Origin: JBLHKE01 sp047619485
Lineage (GTDB): Bacteria; Verrucomicrobiota; Verrucomicrobiia; Verrucomicrobiales; DEV007
Reading direction: 5' to 3'
DNA: 5,599 nucleotides
NCBI GenBank assembly: GCA_047619485.1
Contig: JBLHKE010000535.1
Coordinates: forward strand, 1-5,599
Shown: one piece after another, positions 1 to 5,599 of the stretch
Layout: each line of letters opens with the position of its first letter
Numbering within the stretch: position 1 is the first letter of the stretch
Program-made: the position numbers and the translations under genes
The notes under the pieces: model-generated
Told to the model about the DNA's origin: nothing
Seen by the model: only the letters and a program-made list of their open reading frames with translations
The model's database searches: none

Positions 1-111
1 ATTTTAGCCAGCACCAAGGCAGATTTCAGCGATGATAGCGGGCTATTTGAGTTGGAAGCTAACGCGGGTGATGGCCAAAATAACCAGCAGATTGTAGGAG
101 TTATTTACTGA
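1..111 (+). CDS. 3' end of an unidentified protein (partial, cut by window edge)
   Basis: Frame 1 is open from the first base to a TGA at 109-111 and gives 36 residues ending ...IVGVIY. The piece is rich in Asp, Asn, Gln, Gly and Ser, alternates with hydrophobic residues (SGLFELEANAG, then QQIVGVIY), and has no Cys. That composition would suit the last beta strands of an exported or surface protein, but this is only an impression, and I do not recognise the family. The stretch is visibly more AT-rich than the genes to its right. It ends 6 bases before the stop codon of the convergent oxidoreductase gene. It could be a chance open frame, but the clean stop just before the neighbour's end makes a real gene more likely. 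Confidence 0.5.
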   Translation: MLASTKADFSDDSGLFELEANAGDGQNNQQIVGVIY

Positions 112-112
112 C

Positions 113-127
113 AAGCCCTAAGGGCTT
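113..127. terminator. Short palindrome between two convergent gene ends
   Basis: AAGCCC (113-118), TAA, GGGCTT (122-127) form a 6-bp stem with a 3-base loop. It sits exactly between the stop of the partial rightward gene and the end of the leftward oxidoreductase gene, and it overlaps that gene's stop codon. Neither strand has a T-run after the stem, so a classical intrinsic terminator is not shown. A weak bidirectional terminator is the natural reading from position alone. Confidence 0.3.
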
Positions 128-1122
128 ACCCACTCTCCGGATTTCCCGCTGGCGACGATCGCTTCGATGACGCGGATGTTGTTGATTCCGTCGCTGATTG
201 GGGTTGGCACGGGCAGGTTTTCGAGGATCGCCTTGGCGAACAGATCGCCCTGGATGGTGTATTGATCAGCGGTCGGGATCTCGATGCGTTCGATCGGATC
301 CTCACCGCGCTGGTGGTAGAGGATGCAGGGGACGTCCGGGGGCGCGTTGAACGGGATCTCGATCTCCACCCGTCCCTCGGTGCCGAAAAGGTGCACCCGC
401 TGGTAGGGGGTGAGCTGGGTGCTGCAGGTGAAGGTCGAGCTGCGGCTGTCGCCGAAGTCGAGCATTCCGGAGGCGATGCGATCGACTTTCATCGCGGGGT
501 CGTTGTCGACGAGGCCGCAGACGCGAGCGGGCTCGGCGTCGAACAGGAAGCGTGAGAGAGAGATGTTGTAACAGCCGATATCTAGCAGTGACCCGCCCCC
601 GATGTCGGCCATGTTGCGAATGTTGTTCGGATCGTCGTTGAAGTAGGAGAAGAAGGACTGGATCGTGCGGAAGGTGCCGATCGCGCCGCTGGTAGCGAGC
701 TGTTTCGCTCTGATCCACTGTGGGTGATGGCGATACATGAACGCCTCCATGAGCTTCAACTCGGGGTGGCGTTGGCCTGCGGCTGCGAGTTGTTCTCCTT
801 CGGCAGAGTTCAACCCGATCGGTTTCTCGCTGAGGACATGCTTGCCAGCCTCCAATGCTTTGATCGACCACTCGACGTGTAGGTGGTTCGGCAGCGGATT
901 GTAGACGGCGTCGACATCGGGATCTGCCAGTAGCTCCTCGTAGCTGCCGTAGGCACGCGGGATGCCAAGGTCATCGGCCGCGGCGCGGGCAGACTGTTCG
1001 CGGCGCGAGCAGATCGCGACCACCTCCGTGAGTTCGCCCCGTTGCATGGCGGGGATCACTTTGGCAGTGGCGATGTTTGCGGTGCTGAGGATGCCCCAGC
1101 GGATTTTTTTCGGGTGGCTCAT
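118..1122 (-). CDS. Gfo/Idh/MocA family NAD(P)-dependent oxidoreductase
   Basis: This is probably a cytoplasmic dehydrogenase acting on a sugar or cyclic polyol with NAD(P). The frame runs back to an ATG at 1164 (348 residues). I chose the internal ATG at 1122 (334 residues) because the Rossmann strand IRWGILSTANIA then follows after a few residues, as is usual in the family. Neither ATG has a clear ribosome site. In numbering from the longer start: nucleotide-binding segment about 21-40, EKP motif 113-115 with the likely catalytic Lys114, EAFMYRHHPQ 140-149, and GGGSLLDIGCYNI 189-201 with Asp195 and Tyr199, followed by the C-terminal alpha/beta domain. EAFMYRHHP and the DIGCY motif are typical of the branch with xylose dehydrogenases and dihydrodiol dehydrogenases. 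The substrate cannot be read from sequence. The gene is divergent from the DoxX-like gene and has no pathway partners nearby. Confidence 0.93.
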   Translation of the reverse strand: MSHPKKIRWGILSTANIATAKVIPAMQRGELTEVVAICSRREQSARAAADDLGIPRAYGSYEELLADPDVDAVYNPLPNHLHVEWSIKALEAGKHVLSEKPIGLNSAEGEQLAAAGQRHPELKLMEAFMYRHHPQWIRAKQLATSGAIGTFRTIQSFFSYFNDDPNNIRNMADIGGGSLLDIGCYNISLSRFLFDAEPARVCGLVDNDPAMKVDRIASGMLDFGDSRSSTFTCSTQLTPYQRVHLFGTEGRVEIEIPFNAPPDVPCILYHQRGEDPIERIEIPTADQYTIQGDLFAKAILENLPVPTPISDGINNIRVIEAIVASGKSGEWVSP

Positions 1123-1249
1123 GGATCTATTGAAATCTTGGTTTGGCTTCTCAATCAAGGTCATTGTTTGTTCTAAGAAGCGAGCCTAAACCCAAAGTTT
1201 TTGCTTTGCTGCCCAAGTGCTGGGCCTGTAGACTTCGCATCCGTCCATC

Positions 1250-1741
1250 ATGCCGATCGTAGAAAATAGACCAGTCGTGCCGCAGCCTGGAGCTGCATCG
1301 AGAGACGTCGTGTGTCTGATCGTCCGGGTAATGGCGGGTTTGAGCATGATCCTCTACAACTCGTGGTTGATGGTGCAGCAGGGGTGGGATCACCTGTGGC
1401 ATCAATCGGACTGGATCCTGCTGAAAGTCGTCACTGCGATGGGGCTACCGATGCCGCTGGTGGGGGCTTGCCTGATCGCTTGCGCCTATTTCTTCGGGTC
1501 GATTTTTCTGATCGTTGGTGTCTTCGGACGGATCCCTACGGCGTTTTTGTTGCTGATCACCGAGGTCGGCTGTTATTTCGCGGTGATGGGTGGGGCGACT
1601 GCCTACGTCGAGCTGAGCGTCCTCTACGGGACGCTTTATGCCCTGCATTTAATCCTTGGTTCGGGTCGTCTCTCACTCGATCAGGTGCTCATGGGGGCAG
1701 GGCGCAGGCGGTTCCGGAAGCGGAATCCAGTGGAGTTTTAG
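1250..1741 (+). CDS. DoxX-like integral membrane protein
   Basis: The 163-residue product has four hydrophobic segments at about 20-41, 69-91, 96-114 and 118-137. It has a short polar N-terminus and a strongly basic tail (GRRRFRKR, 151-158), which suggests a cytoplasmic C-terminus. The arrangement and the signature points fit the DoxX family: a Gly-Trp pair after the first helix (45-46), GLPMP at 65-69, an Arg closing the second helix (94), and a terminal GSGRLSLDQVL at 137-147. Members of this family are small four-helix inner-membrane proteins with various proposed redox or terminal-oxidase-associated roles. The family label does not fix a function. No Shine-Dalgarno sequence precedes the ATG. 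The gene stands alone, with an inverted repeat about 20 bases past its stop. Confidence 0.82.
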   Translation: MPIVENRPVVPQPGAASRDVVCLIVRVMAGLSMILYNSWLMVQQGWDHLWHQSDWILLKVVTAMGLPMPLVGACLIACAYFFGSIFLIVGVFGRIPTAFLLLITEVGCYFAVMGGATAYVELSVLYGTLYALHLILGSGRLSLDQVLMGAGRRRFRKRNPVEF

Positions 1742-1761
1742 GTCGAATGAGGTTCTTGGTT

Positions 1762-1791
1762 GATTCGTTAGGCGCTCTGTCTGAACGAATC
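1762..1791. repeat. 8-bp inverted repeat downstream of the DoxX-like gene
   Basis: GATTCGTT (1762-1769) is repeated in reverse complement as AACGAATC (1784-1791), with a 14-base spacer. It begins 20 bases after the TAG of the DoxX-like gene. No T-run follows, so it may be a weak or factor-assisted terminator for that gene, or a regulator site in front of nrdR. The sequence alone cannot separate these. Confidence 0.4.
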
Positions 1792-1807
1792 GTGTGGAAA
1801 CTTGGAT

Positions 1808-1823
1808 CCACAATATATTGTGG
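1808..1823. promoter_or_regulatory. NrdR box 1 (perfect 16-bp palindrome)
   Basis: CCACAATATATTGTGG is a perfect palindrome. It agrees with the published NrdR-box consensus acaCwAtATaTwGtgt at every position except the two outermost bases. It lies 70 bases upstream of the nrdR start codon. The TATATT inside it (1814-1819) could also serve as a -10 element, in which case bound NrdR would block polymerase directly. I found no convincing -35 partner. The site and its place before nrdR point to autoregulation. Confidence 0.8.
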
Positions 1824-1840
1824 TTGGAATTGTCTCGATA

Positions 1841-1856
1841 CCCCAATATCTTGTGA
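1841..1856. promoter_or_regulatory. NrdR box 2 (imperfect)
   Basis: CCCCAATATCTTGTGA matches 12 of 16 positions of the NrdR-box consensus and keeps the CAATAT...TTGTG core. Its centre is 33 bases from that of box 1, about three helical turns. Paired boxes on one face of the helix are the usual NrdR operator arrangement. The site ends 37 bases before the nrdR ATG. Confidence 0.68.
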
Positions 1857-1893
1857 ATTCGTGATTTCTCATCCCCAACCCAATCCATCTTAG

Positions 1894-2388
1894 ATGCGCT
1901 GTACAAAGTGTGGCGATCTTGAAGACAAGGTCATCGATTCCCGGTCGAGCAAGGACGGCTGCGCGATCCGGCGCCGTCGTGAGTGCTTGAAGTGTGGGCA
2001 TCGATTTACGACTTACGAGCAGATCGAGCGTCACGATCTGCGTGTCGTGAAACGCAACGAGGCACGCCAGCCATTCGATCGCAACAAGCTGCTTGGCAGT
2101 TTCATCAAGGCATGTGAGAAACGCCCGGTGAGCATCGATATCCTCGAGCAGGCGACGGATGATGTGATCAATGATCTGCAGGCCGAGAACTTGCGCGAGA
2201 TGCCATCGAATCTGATCGGTGCGAAGGTGATGAAGAAGCTCGAGAGCGTCGATCCCGTCGCCTACGTGCGCTACGCCTCGGTCTACCGGAGATTTCAAGA
2301 CGTGGGGGAATTTCTCGATGAGATCGAATCGCTCGAGCGTCGTCCACTTCTCGATTCTGCCCAAACGGATCTGTTCAGCAAGCCATGA
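1894..2388 (+). CDS. nrdR: Transcriptional repressor NrdR
   Basis: NrdR represses ribonucleotide reductase genes in response to the ATP/dATP state of the cell. The 164-residue protein has the expected length and order. An N-terminal zinc ribbon has four cysteines, Cys3, Cys6, Cys31 and Cys34, and includes VIDSRSSKDG and RRRRECLKCGHRFTTYE. An ATP cone follows at about 49-138, starting LRVVKRNEARQPFDRNKL and ending AYVRYASVYRRF. A short charged tail finishes the protein. The start codon is fixed because Met1 immediately precedes the first zinc-ribbon Cys. No Shine-Dalgarno sequence is visible before it. Two NrdR boxes lie just upstream, so the gene probably represses itself. No reductase gene is in the window. 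Its last 4 bases overlap the next gene (ATGA), which suggests translational coupling. Confidence 0.97.
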   Translation: MRCTKCGDLEDKVIDSRSSKDGCAIRRRRECLKCGHRFTTYEQIERHDLRVVKRNEARQPFDRNKLLGSFIKACEKRPVSIDILEQATDDVINDLQAENLREMPSNLIGAKVMKKLESVDPVAYVRYASVYRRFQDVGEFLDEIESLERRPLLDSAQTDLFSKP

Positions 2389-2948
2389 TCTGCCTCCCGT
2401 CTCAACTGCCGCTGCTGCGCTTTGGAAACTTCGAGGTTGTCCAGTACGACGCGCGCTGGTTAGCCGACTCCATCATGGCGGCAGCCGAGCGTGCCGGACA
2501 TGAGGACTGGTGGATCGCAGACGACATTGCGAAGGGGATCATCGAATACCTGCGGCAGCGATTTCCAGGGAACACGATCACAGTGGAGGAGTTGTATGAA
2601 AAGATCAGCCGGGCCTTGGACGTACTTGGTTGGGACGATGTGGCGGGGGAGTTGCAGGTCGGGCCACCGCCCTTGCGGATTTCACTCGCCGAGATCGCGC
2701 AGGAAGCGGGTGATGGGTTCGAGCTGGCTTTCTTCCGCCTGTTGCGCGAACGCCTGGCGGAGACTTGCGTGACCGGGTCGCAACAGATCCAGTGCTACGG
2801 CCTGCGCAAGGGGGTGAAGATTTTGCATCGCGCGCGGAGGTGGGGCAACAGGTGCCAGTGCCTGGCGGAGGAGATCGCCGAGTTCCTGCGCGCGGAGTTG
2901 CGGGCCTACGGTTGCTGGACGCCAGAAATGAGTTTGGTACTTCGTTAG
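2385..2948 (+). CDS. Conserved-looking protein of unknown function, coupled to nrdR
   Basis: I do not recognise this 187-residue protein by name. It starts inside the nrdR stop (ATGA overlap), so it is almost certainly cotranscribed and may be translationally coupled. It has no signal peptide or membrane segment and should be cytoplasmic. The N-terminal half (about 17-91) is mostly helical in appearance: VVQYDARWLADSI, then IADDIAKGIIEYLRQRF, then ITVEELYEKISRALDVLGWDDVA. The spacing of these blocks resembles the helices of an ATP cone, including the closing 'L..lG..dVA' turn. The second half (95-187) holds PPPLRISLAEIA, GFELAFFRLLRERL and a basic stretch around 141-156, plus Cys128, Cys137, Cys157, Cys159 and Cys177. 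A role tied to NrdR or nucleotide sensing is inference from position and shape only. Confidence 0.85.
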   Translation: MICLPSQLPLLRFGNFEVVQYDARWLADSIMAAAERAGHEDWWIADDIAKGIIEYLRQRFPGNTITVEELYEKISRALDVLGWDDVAGELQVGPPPLRISLAEIAQEAGDGFELAFFRLLRERLAETCVTGSQQIQCYGLRKGVKILHRARRWGNRCQCLAEEIAEFLRAELRAYGCWTPEMSLVLR

Positions 2949-2987
2949 GAGTTGATCCGGTCTATCTGACCGTTAGATTGGCTGATA

Positions 2988-3773
2988 ATGAAAGTATTTA
3001 TCACTACGTTAGTCGTCGCCCTCACTGCGGGGTTTGGAACCGCTGCTATCAAGGAATCCGCCGTCATCTACAAGGATGGCGATGTGGAGTTGGAGGGATT
3101 TATCGCCTACGATGATGGGATCGAAGCCGGCGATCGGCCAGGGGTGTTGATCGTCCACCAGTGGACGGGGTTGACCGATTATGAAAAAGGGCGCGCCCGC
3201 CAACTCGCTGAGCTCGGCTACACGGCCTTCGCGCTCGATATCTACGGGAAGGGCATCCGCCCGGATCGTTCGGAGGCGAGCAAATTTGCGGGGATCTACA
3301 AGGGGGATCGGGAGCTCTACCGGCGTCGGCTGATGGCTGGTCTCGAGGTCTTGAAGGAGAAAGGCAAGGTGGATGAGAACTCGATAGCTGCGATCGGTTA
3401 CTGCTTTGGTGGGACTGGTGTTCTCGAGATCGCGAGGGCAGGTGTCCCGCTCGCTGGGGTGATCTCTTTCCATGGTGGTCTCAACACCGCCGAGGGGATG
3501 GCCGCGAAGAAAGACAAGGTGAAGGCAGAGGTGTTGGTGCTGCATGGCGCCGATGATCCGTATGTGCCGGCGGATGAGGTCGCGACGTTCGAAGAGGAGA
3601 TGCGTTCGACCGGGGCTGTCTGGAGCCTGGTGAAGTATGGCGATGCGGTGCACTCATTCTCGCAGAAGATGGCTGGGAATGATAAGTCGAAGGGGGCTGC
3701 TTACAACAAGCGTGCCGACAAGTTGTCGTGGGAGGACATGCGGCTGTTCTTGGACCGGGTGTTCGCTGACTGA
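2988..3773 (+). CDS. Secreted dienelactone hydrolase family protein
   Basis: This is an alpha/beta hydrolase of the dienelactone-hydrolase family, probably hydrolysing an ester or lactone outside the cytoplasm. A signal peptide covers about residues 1-20: a Lys near the start, a hydrophobic stretch, then GTAA with likely cleavage around 20. The catalytic triad is visible as Cys139 in the nucleophile elbow GYCFGG (137-142), Asp190 in HGADDPYVP, and His222 in DAVHSFS. Other family blocks are VLIVHQWTGLTDYEK (53-67), AFALDIYGKGIRP (80-92) and the FHGGL segment (161-165). The length of 261 residues is normal for exported members. The natural substrate cannot be inferred, and no aromatic-degradation genes are nearby. 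The gene starts 39 bases after the previous stop, so it may share the nrdR transcript. It has no clear Shine-Dalgarno sequence. A strong hairpin follows its end. Confidence 0.93.
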   Translation: MKVFITTLVVALTAGFGTAAIKESAVIYKDGDVELEGFIAYDDGIEAGDRPGVLIVHQWTGLTDYEKGRARQLAELGYTAFALDIYGKGIRPDRSEASKFAGIYKGDRELYRRRLMAGLEVLKEKGKVDENSIAAIGYCFGGTGVLEIARAGVPLAGVISFHGGLNTAEGMAAKKDKVKAEVLVLHGADDPYVPADEVATFEEEMRSTGAVWSLVKYGDAVHSFSQKMAGNDKSKGAAYNKRADKLSWEDMRLFLDRVFAD

Positions 3774-3799
3774 GGCGCTGCCGACCAACCAATTCTTCG

Positions 3800-3822
3800 G
3801 GCTTCGATTGCAAATCGAAGCC
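3800..3822. terminator. Bidirectional hairpin between the hydrolase gene and mutL
   Basis: GGCTTCGATT (3800-3809) pairs with AATCGAAGCC (3813-3822) around a 3-base GCA loop, a perfect 10-bp stem. It lies 26 bases after the hydrolase stop and 12 bases beyond the mutL stop on the other strand. A TTTT at 3829-3832 follows on the plus strand after a short gap. There is no comparable T-run on the minus side, so termination is better supported for the hydrolase transcript. Confidence 0.7.
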
Positions 3823-3834
3823 ACGGCATTTTGA

Positions 3835-5598
3835 CTAGCCGCGACCGAACTTTTTCTTCAGCTCTTGGAAGCTTGTTTGGATTAGGGTCGGGCGCCCCTG
3901 TGGATCGCAGTAAGGCATCTCGCAGGCTAGGAGATCCTTGATGAGTTGCTTCTGCTCGAGCTGGTGGAGGGGTTTGCCGGCGGCGACTGCTTGGCGGCAG
4001 ATGGTGGCCATGAGCGCGTCTTCGTTGAGGCGGCTGCGGCTGGATCCCTCGGGACGCGCTTTGCTCAACTCAGCGAAAACTTGGTCGATGATAGCTTGCG
4101 GGTCAGCGTCCATTTTGTAGAAGGTCGGAAGCGCGTCGAGCTTGAGCGTGTTGCTGCCAAACACCTCGACTCCGAAGCCCATGAGTTCGAGTCCTGTTAG
4201 GTTCTGGCGGATGAAATCGAACTCCTTCGGGCTGAGTTCGACGGTGATTGGAACTAGCAGGCGCTGCGACTCGGGAGCGGAGGTGTTGGCGCGGGCGCGC
4301 TCGAACAGGATGCGTTCGTGCGCCGCTTTCTGGTCGAGCATCACCATGCCTTCTTCACTCTCCATCAGGATGTAGGTGTCGCCGAGCGTGCCGATGATGC
4401 GGAAGGGGATCGGCTCTGCAGGAGGAGCATTGGCCGGTTGATCGCCCGGGGTGGGGCTCTCGGGCGTGGTGAGGGGTTGGGATGGTGGGTATTTGGGGAA
4501 TTCAGGGGTCGAGTGCGTCTGGTGGCGGATCTCTTTTCTCTGGGCTGGTGGCTGGGGGATTTGCTGGTCGTTGGGTGACGCAGACGGGGCTTCAACTTTT
4601 TGATCGAAGTCCCCGCGCAGGGCTGCCACTAGCACATCGACGAGCGCCTGCTGCACTTGGCGGGCGTTGTGAAAGCGCACCTCCTTCTTCGCCGGGTGGA
4701 CGTTGACGTCGACCGCTTGTGGGTCGAGTTCGATAAAAATGAAACAGACTGGCGAGACGCCACGGCTCAGGGTTCCGTGGTAAGAATCGCGTAGCGCGAA
4801 GCTGATCGCGGGGCTCTCGACCGGCCGGTGGTTGAGGAAGCTCAGTTGGTATTGTCGATTTGATCGACCGGTGCCCGGTGGGCCGATGTAGCCACTGATT
4901 TTGATCCCGGAGCGTTGCTGTTCTGGGATTTCGATCAGCTTCTGTGCCAGTTCCATCCCCGCGATTCCCGCGATGCGTTCGCGCAGATTCTTGGTGGAGG
5001 GAAGCTGGAAGACGAGCCGGTCACCGTGGCGCAGGGTGAACGCGATCTGCGGGAAGGCGATGGCGTGCACGCGCACCTGTTGTTCGATGTGGCTGAACTC
5101 GGTCGATTCGGCGCGCAGGAACTTGCGCCGCGCCGGGACGTTGTAGAACAGCGAGCGCACCTCGATCTGCGTGCCGGGTGCTTCGCCGCTCTCGTGGATG
5201 TCGCCGAGCTTACCTCCATCGACGTTGATCTCAGTCCCGCTGATAGCATCGGCCTCGCGGGTGGTGAGGCGGAAGCGCGAGACACTGGCGATCGACGGCA
5301 GCGCCTCGCCGCGGAACCCGAGGGTGGTGATACGGCCGAGATCTTCTTTGGTGTGGAGTTTGCTGGTCGCGTGGCGCTCGAGGCAGAGCAGGGCATCGTC
5401 GTGGGACATGCCGTGGCCATCGTCGAGGATGCGGATTAGCGAGAGCCCGCCGCGCTGGACGAAAACTTCGATTTTTTTTGCGCCAGCGTCGATGGAGTTT
5501 TCAAGCAGCTCTTTGACGACGGAGGCGGGGCGTTCGACGACCTCTCCAGCAGCTACCTGGCTGGCGAGGGCGTCGGGCATGAGTTGGATCCGGGGCAT
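3835..5598 (-). CDS. mutL: DNA mismatch repair protein MutL (endonuclease motifs degenerate)
   Basis: MutL links mismatch recognition by MutS to strand incision and helicase loading. The 587-residue gene is complete: its N-terminus matches the family's first residues (LASQVAAGEVVERPASVVKE), and the window ends one base beyond the ATG. The GHKL ATPase is intact, with Glu30 and Asn34, the DDGHGM motif (59-64), GFRGEAL (94-100), GTQIEV (142-147) and Lys304 in HPAKKEVRF. A proline-rich linker covers about 332-396. The C-terminal dimerisation domain follows, with a likely beta-clamp-binding QRLLVP at 445-450. The endonuclease signature is altered: DQHA...E....E reads DQKA (422-425) with Glu428 and Glu433 kept, ACR reads ICR (533-535), and CPHGRP aligns without gaps as DPQGRP (565-570). 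Loss of nuclease activity is inferred. MutS is not in the window. Confidence 0.97.
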   Translation of the reverse strand: MPRIQLMPDALASQVAAGEVVERPASVVKELLENSIDAGAKKIEVFVQRGGLSLIRILDDGHGMSHDDALLCLERHATSKLHTKEDLGRITTLGFRGEALPSIASVSRFRLTTREADAISGTEINVDGGKLGDIHESGEAPGTQIEVRSLFYNVPARRKFLRAESTEFSHIEQQVRVHAIAFPQIAFTLRHGDRLVFQLPSTKNLRERIAGIAGMELAQKLIEIPEQQRSGIKISGYIGPPGTGRSNRQYQLSFLNHRPVESPAISFALRDSYHGTLSRGVSPVCFIFIELDPQAVDVNVHPAKKEVRFHNARQVQQALVDVLVAALRGDFDQKVEAPSASPNDQQIPQPPAQRKEIRHQTHSTPEFPKYPPSQPLTTPESPTPGDQPANAPPAEPIPFRIIGTLGDTYILMESEEGMVMLDQKAAHERILFERARANTSAPESQRLLVPITVELSPKEFDFIRQNLTGLELMGFGVEVFGSNTLKLDALPTFYKMDADPQAIIDQVFAELSKARPEGSSRSRLNEDALMATICRQAVAAGKPLHQLEQKQLIKDLLACEMPYCDPQGRPTLIQTSFQELKKKFGRG

Positions 5599-5599
5599 G

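Noticed and set aside
1211..1225. GCCCA/TGGGC inverted repeat in the divergent region between the oxidoreductase and DoxX-like genes
   Set aside because: It has only a 5-bp stem and no match to a known operator. The divergent region must hold promoters, but no -35/-10 pair was good enough to place (the best, TTGTTT at 1164 with TAAACC 17 bases on, is poor).
1312..1893. Rightward 193-codon frame overlapping the DoxX-like gene and reaching the nrdR start
   Set aside because: It is out of frame with the four-helix protein, lacks a domain pattern, and its last part is the NrdR-box region. It is better explained by high GC content.
1768..2364. Long open frame (198 codons) on the minus strand across nrdR
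   Set aside because: It is the antisense shadow of nrdR, whose zinc ribbon and ATP cone are unambiguous. The antisense product has no recognisable family features and would run through the NrdR boxes.
2958..2972. Small inverted repeat CGGTC/GACCG between the nrdR partner gene and the hydrolase gene
   Set aside because: The 5-bp stem with a 5-base loop and no following T-run is too weak to call a terminator or operator, and a match of this size is expected by chance.
4080..4620. Proline-rich stretch in MutL considered as a frameshift or repeat insertion
   Set aside because: The reading frame is continuous and the stretch sits between the ATPase and C-terminal domains, where MutL normally has a variable flexible linker.
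4915..5439. Rightward 174-codon frame inside mutL
   Set aside because: It is antisense to the highly conserved MutL ATPase domain. Its absence of stops follows from codon bias on the mutL strand.

Overview
The window reads as ordinary chromosomal DNA from a free-living bacterium of moderately high GC (roughly 55-60% by eye). Every gene is intact except one cut by the left edge. No mobile element, CRISPR array, rRNA or tRNA was seen. A member of the Verrucomicrobiota or a nearby lineage is my best guess. The grounds are an NrdR-type regulator, the style of the MutL C-terminus, and start codons that lack clear Shine-Dalgarno sequences. This is inference, and no sequence search was possible.

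Layout, left to right. (1) The last 36 codons of an unidentified rightward gene (1-111) converge with a leftward Gfo/Idh/MocA oxidoreductase (118-1122 or 118-1164). (2) A short divergent intergenic region separates the oxidoreductase from a rightward DoxX-like four-helix membrane protein (1250-1741). (3) An AT-richer 152-base gap carries two tandem NrdR-box-like sites, one of them a perfect 16-bp palindrome, directly upstream of nrdR (1894-2388). (4) nrdR overlaps by 4 bases an unidentified 187-residue protein (2385-2948). (5) A secreted dienelactone-hydrolase-family enzyme (2988-3773) follows and ends at a strong hairpin. (6) On the other strand a complete mutL (3835-5598) converges on that hairpin.

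The two most informative parts are nrdR and mutL. nrdR appears to be controlled by its own product, and its coupled partner has a helix layout in its N-terminal half that resembles an ATP cone. The encoded MutL has an intact GHKL ATPase and a beta-clamp-type motif, but the key metal-ligand residues of its C-terminal endonuclease site are replaced. This coincides with a strong local excess of GATC sites, which raises a testable hypothesis of methyl-directed mismatch repair outside the Gammaproteobacteria. The remaining genes look like unrelated housekeeping or metabolic neighbours.
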